The translations under genes were made by a program, and so were the position numbers. A DNA stretch of 36,995 bases from an uncultured Eubacteriales bacterium (GTDB taxonomy: Bacteria > Bacillota > Clostridia > Oscillospirales > CAG-382). The notes below the pieces were generated by a model, which did no database searches, had not been told where the DNA came from, and was given only the letters and a program-made list of their open reading frames with translations. Shown here one piece after another: positions 6,728 through 15,240 of this stretch; positions within the stretch are counted from its first letter, which is position 1, and each line of letters begins with the position of its first letter. The stretch is from contig CAKSDR010000013.1 in the NCBI GenBank assembly GCA_934446095.1, positions 1-36,995 of the forward strand, given 5' to 3'.

Positions 6728-9067
6728 ATGAGACTAAAAAGAATTATTGCGTCCGGAATCGCAGCGGCAATATTTCTTACAGGTACGGTGTTTGCGTCAG
6801 CGGCGTCCATTACAAGAGGCGAAGTTGCAGATATGCTGCTTAATGCGGCGGACGATTACAATCCCGGCGTACAGCGCTCCGATATCATAAAAGGATACGG
6901 CAGCGGTGAACTTTATGAGGATAGAAATGTCAGCCGTGCCGAGGCGCTTGTTATGCTGTCCCGCGCATTCGGAACTCTTCCCGAACTTACGGGACATAAC
7001 GCAAGAGTGGCATTTAAAAACGGCGTGTTTTCCGATATCCCGGATTGGGCAAAAGCAGAACTTTCTCCGGTGCTGGATAAAGGTATCGCAACGGGAACGG
7101 CGGAAGAAGTGTTTTCACCGTATGACGACGTGACAAAAGAACAGATGGAACTGTTTATAAAGCGCACATATGCGCTTTTCGGCACAAACGAAAAAGATGA
7201 TTTTTACGCGGCAGTAAATAAAGATGTATTAAATAAACTCGAAATCAAACCCGGACGCGTTATTGCGGGATCACTCTACGACCTTGGCGACAAATCAAGC
7301 GCAGAAGTGAACGGTATTATAAAAGAAGTTATAGAAAAAGGCGGTAAAAAGGGCAGCAAAGAACAAAAAATGGCCGATTTCTATAACAATATCTTAGATG
7401 TTGAAAGCAGAAATAAAGCAGGAATTTCCCCGATAAAAAAATATCTTGACCTTATAGACAATGCAAAAGATGTAAGGGAACTTGCAAACGTGCAGAGTAT
7501 TATGCAGAAAGAGATTTGTTTTTCACCGTATGTGGCTTTCAGCATTACCGTTGATTTAAAGGACAGCACAAAATACATACCGACTTTCGGAACTTATGAA
7601 CCGATTATGACAAAGGATTTTTATACTTCGGGAACCCAAGTTCAAAAGGACGCGTTTTTCAAATATCTGAAAAGCCTCTTGACGCTCGGCGGCAGTGAGC
7701 CTGATGATAAAACCATAGATGATTTTTATAATTTCGAAAAGAAACTTTCGGAAAAGGTTTTGAATCCGGGAGAGGGTAATAATGTGGATAAAACGTATAA
7801 CACATTTACCCTTTCGGAAATATCGGATATGTTTAAAAATATTGATATAGGAGAAGTTTTAAAAGATTCAAAACTCAAAGAAGAAAAGGCAATTCTTATT
7901 ACAAACCCTGAAATTGTAAAGGAATTTGCAAACTTGTTTTGCGATGATAATCTCAGCGTTTTGAAAACTGCGGCAAAAATTTCTTTGCTTAACGGTTACG
8001 GCGGAATGCTTTCCGAGGACTTTACCGATATTTCCGATACTTTTAACGCCGAATACTTGGGTATTTCCGGAGCATATTCCGCGGAAGAACGGGCAACACT
8101 TATTCTTTCCAACGCAATGTCGGATTACATCGGAGAAATATATGCCGAAAAGTATTTTACAGAAGAAGCAAAACAAAATGTTTTAAAAATGGTCAAAGAT
8201 ATAATCTCGGTCTATAAAAGCCGCATAGAAAAACTTGACTGGATGAGCAGCGAAACAAAGGAAAAAGCAATCAGAAAACTTGATAAGATGAATATAAAAA
8301 TCGGTTATCCCGATAATTTCGATACATATCTTGATGATGTGGATATAAAATCCGCGTCTGAAGGCGGAAGTTACTTTGATAATATTATTGAGATTGTAAG
8401 AGGCTCTCGGAATCAAATTGTAAATTGCCAGGGACAACCGGTTGATAAAACAACATGGCTTATGAGCCCGTACACCGTAAACGCATGTTATAGTGCAACC
8501 TCAAATGACATCACTTTTCCTGCGGCAATTTTGCAGAAGCCTATGTATGACGTGAACGCGTCTTACGAGGAAAATCTGGGTGCAATCGGATATATTATTG
8601 CGCATGAAATAACGCACGCGTTTGATAACAACGGCGCAAAATTTGATGAAAACGGAAACGCTGCCGATTGGTGGACAAAAGAAGATTACGCCGAATTTGA
8701 GAAGAGATGCGAAAAAATGGTAAAATTTTATGATAATCAGGAGGGTATTCCGGGTATACCGATGAACGGCCTTCAGACATTAAGCGAAAATGTAGCGGAT
8801 CAGGGCGCGGTGCAGTGTATTACGGAAGTTGTATCAAAACTTGAAAACCCGGATTATGAAAAATTTTACCGTTCAATGGCAAATGCATGGGCAAGTACAA
8901 AAACACGTGAATTTGCAAGTTATTCCGCGAGTGTAGACGTTCACTCCGAAGATAAACTGCGCTTGAACCGCGTTGTTGTAAATTGTGACGAATTTTATAA
9001 AACTTTCGGCATAACCGAAAACGACGGCATGTGGGTTGCCCCCGAAGATAGAGTAAAGATATGGTGA
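6728..9067 (+). CDS. Secreted SLH-domain M13 (neprilysin-like) zinc metallopeptidase
   Basis: This protein has 779 residues. A signal peptide (about 1-25, LKRI start, hydrophobic core, ASA end) is followed by two S-layer homology-like segments at about 29-82 and 100-152. The peptidase part begins with the M13 signature DDFYAAVN at about 157. The zinc site is complete: H626-E627-I-T-H630 and the third ligand in E687-N-V-A-D691, close to the family ENIAD. The substrate-binding block NACYSATSNDITFPAAIL lies before them, and a C-terminal W-A..P..R-V-like end is present. M13 enzymes cut short peptides. The SLH part should hold it at the cell wall, so peptide processing or feeding outside the cell is likely. 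AGGGGG lies 7 bp before ATG 6728. Confidence 0.92.
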   Translation: MRLKRIIASGIAAAIFLTGTVFASAASITRGEVADMLLNAADDYNPGVQRSDIIKGYGSGELYEDRNVSRAEALVMLSRAFGTLPELTGHNARVAFKNGVFSDIPDWAKAELSPVLDKGIATGTAEEVFSPYDDVTKEQMELFIKRTYALFGTNEKDDFYAAVNKDVLNKLEIKPGRVIAGSLYDLGDKSSAEVNGIIKEVIEKGGKKGSKEQKMADFYNNILDVESRNKAGISPIKKYLDLIDNAKDVRELANVQSIMQKEICFSPYVAFSITVDLKDSTKYIPTFGTYEPIMTKDFYTSGTQVQKDAFFKYLKSLLTLGGSEPDDKTIDDFYNFEKKLSEKVLNPGEGNNVDKTYNTFTLSEISDMFKNIDIGEVLKDSKLKEEKAILITNPEIVKEFANLFCDDNLSVLKTAAKISLLNGYGGMLSEDFTDISDTFNAEYLGISGAYSAEERATLILSNAMSDYIGEIYAEKYFTEEAKQNVLKMVKDIISVYKSRIEKLDWMSSETKEKAIRKLDKMNIKIGYPDNFDTYLDDVDIKSASEGGSYFDNIIEIVRGSRNQIVNCQGQPVDKTTWLMSPYTVNACYSATSNDITFPAAILQKPMYDVNASYEENLGAIGYIIAHEITHAFDNNGAKFDENGNAADWWTKEDYAEFEKRCEKMVKFYDNQEGIPGIPMNGLQTLSENVADQGAVQCITEVVSKLENPDYEKFYRSMANAWASTKTREFASYSASVDVHSEDKLRLNRVVVNCDEFYKTFGITENDGMWVAPEDRVKIW

Positions 9068-9071
9068 TGGT

Positions 9072-9770
9072 ATGAATATTACACTCATAAGAGCGACAGG
9101 CAGAAAAAACAGCAGTACGTATAATGCGGCAAAATATTTTATTTCAAAACTCTGCAATGTCGGCGAAGTATTTGAATTTAAACTTCCCGACGATATGCCG
9201 CATGTTTGCTGCGGCTGCTATGCTTGCTTTAACGGGAACGAAGATAAATGCGGCGGATATGAGTATATGAAACCCATAAACGAGGCTTTTGAAAAATCGC
9301 AGCTTATTATATTTTGCTGCCCTGTGTGGTGTTTTCATGCGCCGGGACAGATAAAATCTTTTCTCGATCATTTCGGATACCGCTGGTTTGTTCATAGACC
9401 CGATTTCAATATGAGAAATAAACAGGCGGTTATAATAACTTCCGCCGGAGGCGGCGGACTTAAATCTGCCTCAAAAGATATAAAAGACAGCATGGATTAC
9501 TGGGGTATTGCAAGAACGTATGTTGTAAAGCAGGCGGTATGGCAGTATTCATGGAACGACATGCCCGAAAAGTTCAAGGAAAATTTTATAAAAAATCTTG
9601 ATAAAACGGCGGCACGCGTTGAAAAAAATTCGAAAAACTTAAAGCCGTGCCTGAAAGTAAAATTTCTTTATAATATGTTCAAAAAATTTCATTTGGAAGA
9701 TAAGATGTGGGAAATTGACAACGAGTATTGGAAGGAAAAGTTGCTGGGAAATAACAATGATAAAAAATGA
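9072..9770 (+). CDS. Flavodoxin-fold NAD(P)H-dependent oxidoreductase
   Basis: This 232-residue protein starts like the NADPH-dependent FMN reductase/iron-sulfur flavoprotein group. ITLIRATGRKNSSTYNAAK at 3-21 is the phosphate-binding loop. CCGCYACFNGNEDKC at about 46-60 is the Cys-rich segment. IIFCCPVWCFHAPGQIKSFLDHFG at 78-101 is the flavin ring-binding segment. Cysteine spacing allows a 4Fe-4S or metal site, but it is not exactly the classical CxxCxxCx5C set, so cluster binding is uncertain. It would use FMN in the cytoplasm on an unknown acceptor. It begins 4 bp after the peptidase stop and its end overlaps the rsgA start by 14 bp, indicating one transcript. Confidence 0.85.
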   Translation: MNITLIRATGRKNSSTYNAAKYFISKLCNVGEVFEFKLPDDMPHVCCGCYACFNGNEDKCGGYEYMKPINEAFEKSQLIIFCCPVWCFHAPGQIKSFLDHFGYRWFVHRPDFNMRNKQAVIITSAGGGGLKSASKDIKDSMDYWGIARTYVVKQAVWQYSWNDMPEKFKENFIKNLDKTAARVEKNSKNLKPCLKVKFLYNMFKKFHLEDKMWEIDNEYWKEKLLGNNNDKK

Positions 9771-10797
9771 TATGTCGGAATATGGACTGCATGGACAGTA
9801 TGATGCGCCGGAAAAAGGATATAAAATAGGCAGAATTCTGTCGCAGGAAAAAGGCTTGTATTATATGATAAGCGAGTACGGCGAACAATCGGCGGAGATT
9901 TCCGGAAAATTAAGATATAACGCAAAGAGTGCGGAGGATTTGCCATCCGTCGGCGATTTTGTTGTGGCAGATTGCAAAGATATTCAAAATCATGCGGTCA
10001 TATACAGCGTTTTGCCGAGAAAAAGCGTGTTTGTGCGCAAGGCGGCAGGAAGCGAAAATACGCAGCAGGTTGTTGCCGCAAATATTGATACGGTTTTTAT
10101 ATGTATGTCGCTGAATAACGATTTTAATATAAGACGAATGGAACGTTATCTTTCCGCCGCGTGGAACAGCGGAGCCGTTCCGGTAATAGTTCTGACAAAA
10201 TCGGACTTGTGCCCGGACTTTGAGGAACTTAAAAATAGGGTTGAAGAAGTTGCATTCGGTGTCGATATTATCGTTACGGCAAATGATAATGACAGTTATA
10301 AAAAACTGCTGCCTTATGTTTCCCATGGAAAAACAGTTGCTCTTATCGGTTCGTCGGGCGTTGGAAAATCTACGCTCATTAATCGCCTTCTGGGAGAGGA
10401 ACGCCTTGAAACAAACGGGCTCAGAAACGATGATAAGGGACGGCATACCACAACAAGGCGTGAACTTTTTATGCTTTGTTCGGGCGGCATGGTCATAGAT
10501 ACTCCCGGAATGCGGGAACTTGGATTGTGGAACGCAGAGTCGGGGCTTGATAAATCCTTTTCTGATATTGAAGAACTTTCTGCTATGTGTAAATTTTCCG
10601 ATTGCACACATACGGGAGAACCGGGCTGCGCTGTTGCAGAGGCGGTTATGAGAGGAGATATTTCACAGGACCGGCTTGCGTCATATCAGAAATTAAAGGC
10701 GGAAAACGCATATTTTGAAAATACGGACGAATATCTCGCGGCAAAAAGACAAAAGTTTAAAAATATTGCTAAAATAAATAAAAACAGGAAAATATAA
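9757..10797 (+). CDS. rsgA: Ribosome biogenesis GTPase RsgA (YloQ/YjeQ)
   Basis: This 346-residue protein is a circularly permuted GTPase that helps mature the 30S subunit. The G motifs appear in permuted order: G4 TKSD at 147-150, G1 GSSGVGKS at 198-205, switch segment GRHTTTRR at 228-235, and G3 DTPG at 248-251. The C-terminal zinc knuckle has C278, C283, H285 and C291 (FSDCTHTGEPGC). The N-terminal OB fold carries GDFVV at 66-70. ATG 9757 was chosen because GGGAA lies just upstream and the family starts near here; an in-frame start at 9715 would add 14 unlikely residues. It overlaps the oxidoreductase gene by 14 bp. An rpe or thiN neighbour, usual for rsgA in Bacillota, is absent. Confidence 0.94.
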   Translation: MIKNDMSEYGLHGQYDAPEKGYKIGRILSQEKGLYYMISEYGEQSAEISGKLRYNAKSAEDLPSVGDFVVADCKDIQNHAVIYSVLPRKSVFVRKAAGSENTQQVVAANIDTVFICMSLNNDFNIRRMERYLSAAWNSGAVPVIVLTKSDLCPDFEELKNRVEEVAFGVDIIVTANDNDSYKKLLPYVSHGKTVALIGSSGVGKSTLINRLLGEERLETNGLRNDDKGRHTTTRRELFMLCSGGMVIDTPGMRELGLWNAESGLDKSFSDIEELSAMCKFSDCTHTGEPGCAVAEAVMRGDISQDRLASYQKLKAENAYFENTDEYLAAKRQKFKNIAKINKNRKI

Positions 10798-10818
10798 TAA
10801 TTTTAAGGAAGAAAAATT

Positions 10819-11163
10819 ATGGCGACAAGCAAAGAATATTTGAATTTTATATTGGAACAGCTGTCCGGACTTTATAAAATAACATATAGACAGATGATGG
10901 ACGAATATATAATTTATTACGATGGGAAAATTGCCGCGTATCTTTGCGATAACAGACTTTTGGTAAAACCTTTGCCATCGGCGGTTGCCCTTATGCCGGA
11001 GGCCCCGCGCGAGAAACCGTACGACGGAGCAAAGGATATGATTTTGGTTGAGAGGGTAGAAGATAAGGAATTTCTTGAGGAACTGTTTTCGGCAATGTAT
11101 AACGAATTGCCAAAACCGTTGAAGCGAAGAAAGGACCGTGGAGATGAGAAAAAAGTATATTGA
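10819..11163 (+). CDS. TfoX/Sxy N-terminal domain protein
   Basis: This 114-residue protein matches the stand-alone TfoX_N domain. It starts ATSKEYLNFILEQLSGLYKIT, followed by RQMMDEYIIYYDGKIAAYLCD and LLVKPLPSA, with a conserved MMDEY..YY.GK..A core. Full-length Sxy regulates competence in gamma-proteobacteria, but clostridial single-domain versions are uncharacterised and lack the C-terminal domain. AAGGAAG precedes the ATG 22 bp after rsgA. Its last 20 bp overlap the start of the acyltransferase gene, so they are coupled. Confidence 0.85.
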   Translation: MATSKEYLNFILEQLSGLYKITYRQMMDEYIIYYDGKIAAYLCDNRLLVKPLPSAVALMPEAPREKPYDGAKDMILVERVEDKEFLEELFSAMYNELPKPLKRRKDRGDEKKVY

Positions 11164-12214
11164 TAACATAAGATGGATTACCGTAGTTTTGGTTGTAATA
11201 TACCATGTATTCTATGTATTTAACGGAGTTGGAGTTCAGGGCGGCGTCGGCTCGTTTTGCATGCCGCAGTATCAGGATTTGATTTTGTATATATTATACC
11301 CTTGGTTTATGCTGCTGTTGTTTGTGATTTCCGGCATGAGCGCAAGATTTTGCCTTGAAACATGTACGCATAAAGAGTTTGTAAGAAAAAAGACCGTAAA
11401 ACTGCTGGTGCCGTCAACAGTCGGGCTGTTTGTGTTTTGGTGGATTGCGGGATATTTCAATATGAAAGCCGGCGGTGCTTTTGAAAATATGGGTTATGTG
11501 CCAAAGCCGGTACTGTATCTGATTATGTGCATGTCCGGAACAGGTCCTCTTTGGTACATACAACTTCTTTGGGTTTTTTCGGTGCTTCTTATAGCGTTTC
11601 GGAAAGTTGAGAAAGACAGATTATGGAATGTTTGCAAAAAGACGAATGTTCCTGAACTTGTATTGATGGTTTTGCTTATATGGGGCGCTGCGCAAATCGG
11701 AAATGTCCCTGTTGTAACAGTTTACCGCTTCGGAATTTACGGCGCCGGGTATTTTATCGGGTACCTTGTTTTTTCACACGATGAGGTAATGGACAGACTT
11801 GAAAAAATGTGGCTGCCGCTTGGTATTTGCTCGGCGGTTTCGGGTGTAATATTCACTGCCGTGTTTTGGGGAAAATCTTATGTGGAACACGATGTTTTGG
11901 ATACCCTTTTATGCAATCTGTTCGCATGGACTACAGTTTTGTCAGTGCTGTCATTTATGAAAAAATATGGAAATTTCGAAAATAAATTCACATGCTTTAT
12001 GAAAAGAGAATCATGGGGATTGTATTTATTTCATTATCTGCCTTTGCTGGTTTGCGCCCTTTACATATACAAAAGCGCAATGCCCGCGGCGCTGAAATAT
12101 GCACTTACGGCACTTTCCGCCTTTTTTGGGAGCATGCTGCTTTATGAAATTATCAGCCGTATTCCTGTTTTAAGACGACTCGTATGCGGAATCGAAAGAA
12201 AAAATAAAAAATGA
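11144..12214 (+). CDS. Acyltransferase 3 family integral membrane protein
   Basis: This 356-residue protein has about ten membrane segments. The family signature is at the N terminus: YIDNIRWITVVLVVIYH with the catalytic-type His near residue 20. It is followed by SGMSARFCLE and the basic block FVRKKTVKLLVPS near 86-98, and GPLWYIQLLW near 135. Members transfer acyl groups to sugars, peptidoglycan, lipids or small metabolites at the membrane. ATG 11144 lies 8 bp after AAGGA; the in-frame GTG 11138 is only 2 bp away and less likely. The methyltransferase gene follows after 10 bp and uses GAGGA formed at this stop codon. Confidence 0.88.
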   Translation: MRKKYIDNIRWITVVLVVIYHVFYVFNGVGVQGGVGSFCMPQYQDLILYILYPWFMLLLFVISGMSARFCLETCTHKEFVRKKTVKLLVPSTVGLFVFWWIAGYFNMKAGGAFENMGYVPKPVLYLIMCMSGTGPLWYIQLLWVFSVLLIAFRKVEKDRLWNVCKKTNVPELVLMVLLIWGAAQIGNVPVVTVYRFGIYGAGYFIGYLVFSHDEVMDRLEKMWLPLGICSAVSGVIFTAVFWGKSYVEHDVLDTLLCNLFAWTTVLSVLSFMKKYGNFENKFTCFMKRESWGLYLFHYLPLLVCALYIYKSAMPAALKYALTALSAFFGSMLLYEIISRIPVLRRLVCGIERKNKK

Positions 12215-12224
12215 GGAATTAAAA

Positions 12225-12944
12225 ATGAATTATATAAAAAGTGAAAAATATAATACGCCGGATTTGCAGAAAAAGATTATGGGACCGAATCCGGTTAAAC
12301 TTGAAGAAGAACTGCTTTTTGATAATAAAATCAAAAAAGGCGCGGTTGTCTGCGACCTCGGAAGCGGACAGGGCCTTACAAGCGTGTTCCTTGCAAAGGA
12401 ATACGAGTTTGGCAGAGTGTACGCTGCGGATCTGTGGAGCGACCCTGCAGAAAATAGAAAATTTTTTGATGAAATGGGACTTGATAAAGATAAGATTGTC
12501 CCCGTAAAAGCAGACGCGGAAAATCTGCCTTTTGAAAAGGATTTTTTCGACGCTGTCGTGAGCGTTGACTCATATAACTACTTCGGACGCAATGAAAATT
12601 ACCTTGACGATAAACTTTTGCCGTTCGTAAAAAGCGGAGGATATATTTATATTGCAATTCCGGGAATGAAAAGGGATTGTCACGATAATCTGCCGCCCGA
12701 ACTTTTGCTTTCATGGACGCCCGAGCAGCTTGATTACATGCATGACGCCGATTATTGGGAAAGAATGGTTAAAAAAGCGTCCGGCTCGCAGGTTATATGC
12801 GTTAAAGAAATGGAAAGCAATGAAGAGGTGTGGGCAGACTGGCTGAAACAGGATAATGAATATGCTGTGGGTGACAGAAAATCAATGGAGGCCGGCGCAG
12901 GCAAATACCTTAATTTTATTTCAATTGTACTTAGGAAAAAATAA
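12225..12944 (+). CDS. Class I SAM-dependent methyltransferase
   Basis: This 239-residue protein has a Rossmann methyltransferase core. Motif I is VVCDLGSGQGLTSVF at about 41-55. The acidic strand end AADLWSDP is near 68-75. KADAENLPF near 93-101 is motif II/III, and FFDAVVSVDSYNYFG near 105-119 is motif IV. A long insert with IPGMKRDCHDNLPPELLLSW resembles small-molecule methyltransferases. The substrate is unknown. The start overlaps the ribosome binding site made by the upstream stop, so translation is coupled with the acyltransferase. Confidence 0.88.
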   Translation: MNYIKSEKYNTPDLQKKIMGPNPVKLEEELLFDNKIKKGAVVCDLGSGQGLTSVFLAKEYEFGRVYAADLWSDPAENRKFFDEMGLDKDKIVPVKADAENLPFEKDFFDAVVSVDSYNYFGRNENYLDDKLLPFVKSGGYIYIAIPGMKRDCHDNLPPELLLSWTPEQLDYMHDADYWERMVKKASGSQVICVKEMESNEEVWADWLKQDNEYAVGDRKSMEAGAGKYLNFISIVLRKK

Positions 12945-12975
12945 GGTTTTATAGAAAATAAAAAGGTAAAAATAT

Positions 12976-13623
12976 ATGAATTATAGGGTCATAGACAAAG
13001 AAAAATATTACCGGAAAGGCGTGTTCCGGCATTTTTCGGAGGATTGCAAATGCTCAACATCAATTACATCAAGGATTGATGTTACAGAACTTAAGCAGTA
13101 TTCAAAAAAGACAAATACAAAGTTTTATATTAACTTTTTGTACATTTTAGCGAAAGTGTTGAATATGCGCGATGATTACAAAATGGGGTATTTGCGGCAG
13201 ACCGATACTCTTATTTGCTACGATAAAATTAATCCGACACAGTACATATTTCATGACGACACCGAAACCTGCACACCGGTTTATACGGAGTACTTTGAGG
13301 ATTATAAAACGTTTTATGAAAATTGTAAGGCCGATATAGAAAAAGCAAAGAAAACCCGCGATTACGGGCTTGATATGAAAAATCACCCGAATTGGTTTGA
13401 CGCGTCATATATATCATGGCTTAGTTACGATTCGCTGAATATTGAACTTCCGGATGGGCATCTGTTTTTTGCGCCGATTATAAACTGGGGCAAATACAGG
13501 GAAGAAAACGGAAGGCTTGTTATGCCGGTAACGGTTCGCCTTAACCATGCTATTGCCGATGGGTACCTTGTTGCTAAGGTTTTTAAACTTTTGGAAGAGG
13601 AAATTTGTAATTTTGTTGCCTGA
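12976..13623 (+). CDS. Chloramphenicol acetyltransferase-like protein
   Basis: This 215-residue protein has the length and fold pattern of the trimeric CAT family. The N terminus YRVIDKEKYYRKGVFRHF is a family hallmark, and ASYISWLSYDSLNI and FFAPIINWGKY lie in the middle. The active-site block reads LNHAIADGYLVAKVF, giving catalytic H191 and structural D195. The first His of the usual HH pair is Asn here and the usual final His of DG(F/Y)H is Leu. These differences resemble non-resistance relatives (CatA-like acyltransferases), so drug resistance should not be assumed. It lies 31 bp after a methyltransferase gene. Confidence 0.85.
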   Translation: MNYRVIDKEKYYRKGVFRHFSEDCKCSTSITSRIDVTELKQYSKKTNTKFYINFLYILAKVLNMRDDYKMGYLRQTDTLICYDKINPTQYIFHDDTETCTPVYTEYFEDYKTFYENCKADIEKAKKTRDYGLDMKNHPNWFDASYISWLSYDSLNIELPDGHLFFAPIINWGKYREENGRLVMPVTVRLNHAIADGYLVAKVFKLLEEEICNFVA

Positions 13624-13666
13624 AATGTATATACATGTGCAAACTGAAAATAAGAGGAGAAATAAA

Positions 13667-14575
13667 ATGGAGAATAAAAGTAGTATTACCGCGCTTATGA
13701 GTTTGTTCGGACGGGCGTTTCATGCCGAAAACGAAAAATATCCGGTGTTTGATGATTTTCTTGCGAAAAATCTCATGACTTCCGGGGAATATGATGCGGT
13801 TCGGAATTATATACTCGGCGGAGCACAATTTTTTGAACCGGAAACAGATGTAAAAAAGTCCTGTACAAACGAATTTTTGAGAAAAATTGTAAATACTCAT
13901 ATTGCTCCTTCGCCTCTGTGCCGCGCGGCTTATACTGAAAAGGCTTTGAAAACAGCCGCGGTGACCGGAACACGGCAGTATGTTATTCTCGGCGCCGGAT
14001 ATGATACGTTTTCTTTCCGCGAAAAAGATTTTGTAAGTAAGTGCCGCGTGTTTGAGGCTGATCATCCGCTGACACAGGAAGATAAAAAAGAACGAATCGT
14101 GCACGCAGGGTGGACGATTCCGGAAAATCTGACTTTTGTCCCCGTGGATTTTTCAAAAGACAGCCTGAAAGAAAAACTTTATTCTTTCGGGTTTGATAAA
14201 AATATAAAGACATTTTTCTCGTGGCTCGGCGTAACATACTACCTTGCGTCAGATACGATAGATAAAACCCTTTCGGAACTCTGCGATCTTTGTTCCTGCG
14301 GAAGTACACTCGTTTTTGACTACCCCGACGAAAACTTTTTCAGTTCTTCCGAAAGACGTGTGCAGAATACGATTATGATGGCAAAAGCAGGCGGCGAACC
14401 TATGAAGGCTGCATTTTCGTATGCAGAACTTGAAAAATTGCTCGAAAAACACGGTTTTTTGATTTATGAATTGCTGACGCCGGACGATATTCAAAGAGAA
14501 ATAATCGATAAAACAGGCGCTTGTATCAAGGCATTCGAGCACGTGAATTATTGTCTTGCCGTAAAGAAAGCGTAG
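13667..14575 (+). CDS. Class I methyltransferase, LCMT/PPM (PF04072-type) family
   Basis: This 302-residue protein matches the leucine carboxyl methyltransferase-like family common in bacterial secondary metabolism. Motif I is YVILGAGYDTFSFR near residue 104-117. The acidic SAM contact EADHPLTQEDKKER is near 129-142. The post-motif TFFSWLGVTYYLA is near 184-196, and DYPDEN follows. The ATG at 13667 follows AGAGGAGA by 6 bp; in-frame codons upstream belong to the CAT-like gene region. The substrate is probably a carboxyl or hydroxyl group of a small molecule but cannot be specified. Confidence 0.88.
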   Translation: MENKSSITALMSLFGRAFHAENEKYPVFDDFLAKNLMTSGEYDAVRNYILGGAQFFEPETDVKKSCTNEFLRKIVNTHIAPSPLCRAAYTEKALKTAAVTGTRQYVILGAGYDTFSFREKDFVSKCRVFEADHPLTQEDKKERIVHAGWTIPENLTFVPVDFSKDSLKEKLYSFGFDKNIKTFFSWLGVTYYLASDTIDKTLSELCDLCSCGSTLVFDYPDENFFSSSERRVQNTIMMAKAGGEPMKAAFSYAELEKLLEKHGFLIYELLTPDDIQREIIDKTGACIKAFEHVNYCLAVKKA

Positions 14576-14581
14576 ATTGTT

Positions 14582-15184
14582 ATGGATAAATTAGTAATAT
14601 ATGTACATGGAAAGGGCGGAAGCGCACGGGAGGCAGAACACTATAAACCGCTTTTTGCAAAAAGCGATGTGGTTGGATTTGACTATATTTCAAATTTCCC
14701 TTGGGAAGCAAAAGAAGAATTTTCAAAATATTTTGATTCAATCTGTAAAAATTACAGCCGTGTGGAAATAATTGCAAACAGTATCGGAGCATTTTTTGCG
14801 ATGAATGCTTTTGCTTATAAAAAGATTGGCAAAGCGTATTTCATTTCACCTATCGTAAATATGGAAAAATTGATTTCGGATATGATGGTTTGGTCAAATG
14901 TAACCGAAGATGAACTGCAAAGAAAAAAAGAAATTCCAACTGATTTCGGCGAAACGCTTTCCTGGAAATACTTGTGTTATGTGCGCGATCACCCGTTGAA
15001 CTGGAAAATTCCAACCCATATTTTATATGGAGAAAACGATAATTTGACCTCCTATGAAACGGTGTCAGGTTTTGCAAACGAAATAAATGCGTCGCTTACC
15101 GTCATGAGGGGCGGCGAGCATTGGTTCCACACAGATGAACAGATTAAGTTTATCGATAATTGGATATCCCGCATTAAAGCGTAA
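14582..15184 (+). CDS. Small alpha/beta hydrolase
   Basis: This 200-residue protein has an alpha/beta hydrolase plan. VIYVHGKGG near 5-13 is the oxyanion turn. The nucleophile elbow is ANSIGA with S67, where Asn replaces the usual first Gly. The acid is D153 in YGENDNLTS, and the base is H180 (GGEHWFH; H183 is an alternative). Family members are esterases, thioesterases or C-C hydrolases; the substrate is unknown. It starts 6 bp after the methyltransferase stop and lacks its own Shine-Dalgarno, so it is probably translationally coupled. Confidence 0.85.
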   Translation: MDKLVIYVHGKGGSAREAEHYKPLFAKSDVVGFDYISNFPWEAKEEFSKYFDSICKNYSRVEIIANSIGAFFAMNAFAYKKIGKAYFISPIVNMEKLISDMMVWSNVTEDELQRKKEIPTDFGETLSWKYLCYVRDHPLNWKIPTHILYGENDNLTSYETVSGFANEINASLTVMRGGEHWFHTDEQIKFIDNWISRIKA

Positions 15185-15240
15185 TTTTTGCATGTGTACG
15201 AAAATCAGTCCTTGGGAAAAAGGAATGTAAAGGAGAAACT

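Noticed and set aside
9910..10611. A 233-codon minus-strand open frame opposite rsgA
   Set aside because: RsgA is certain on the plus strand with all GTPase motifs; the antisense frame has no family features.
12976..13623. Chloramphenicol resistance gene
   Set aside because: Active-site neighbours differ from classical CAT; family membership does not establish resistance.
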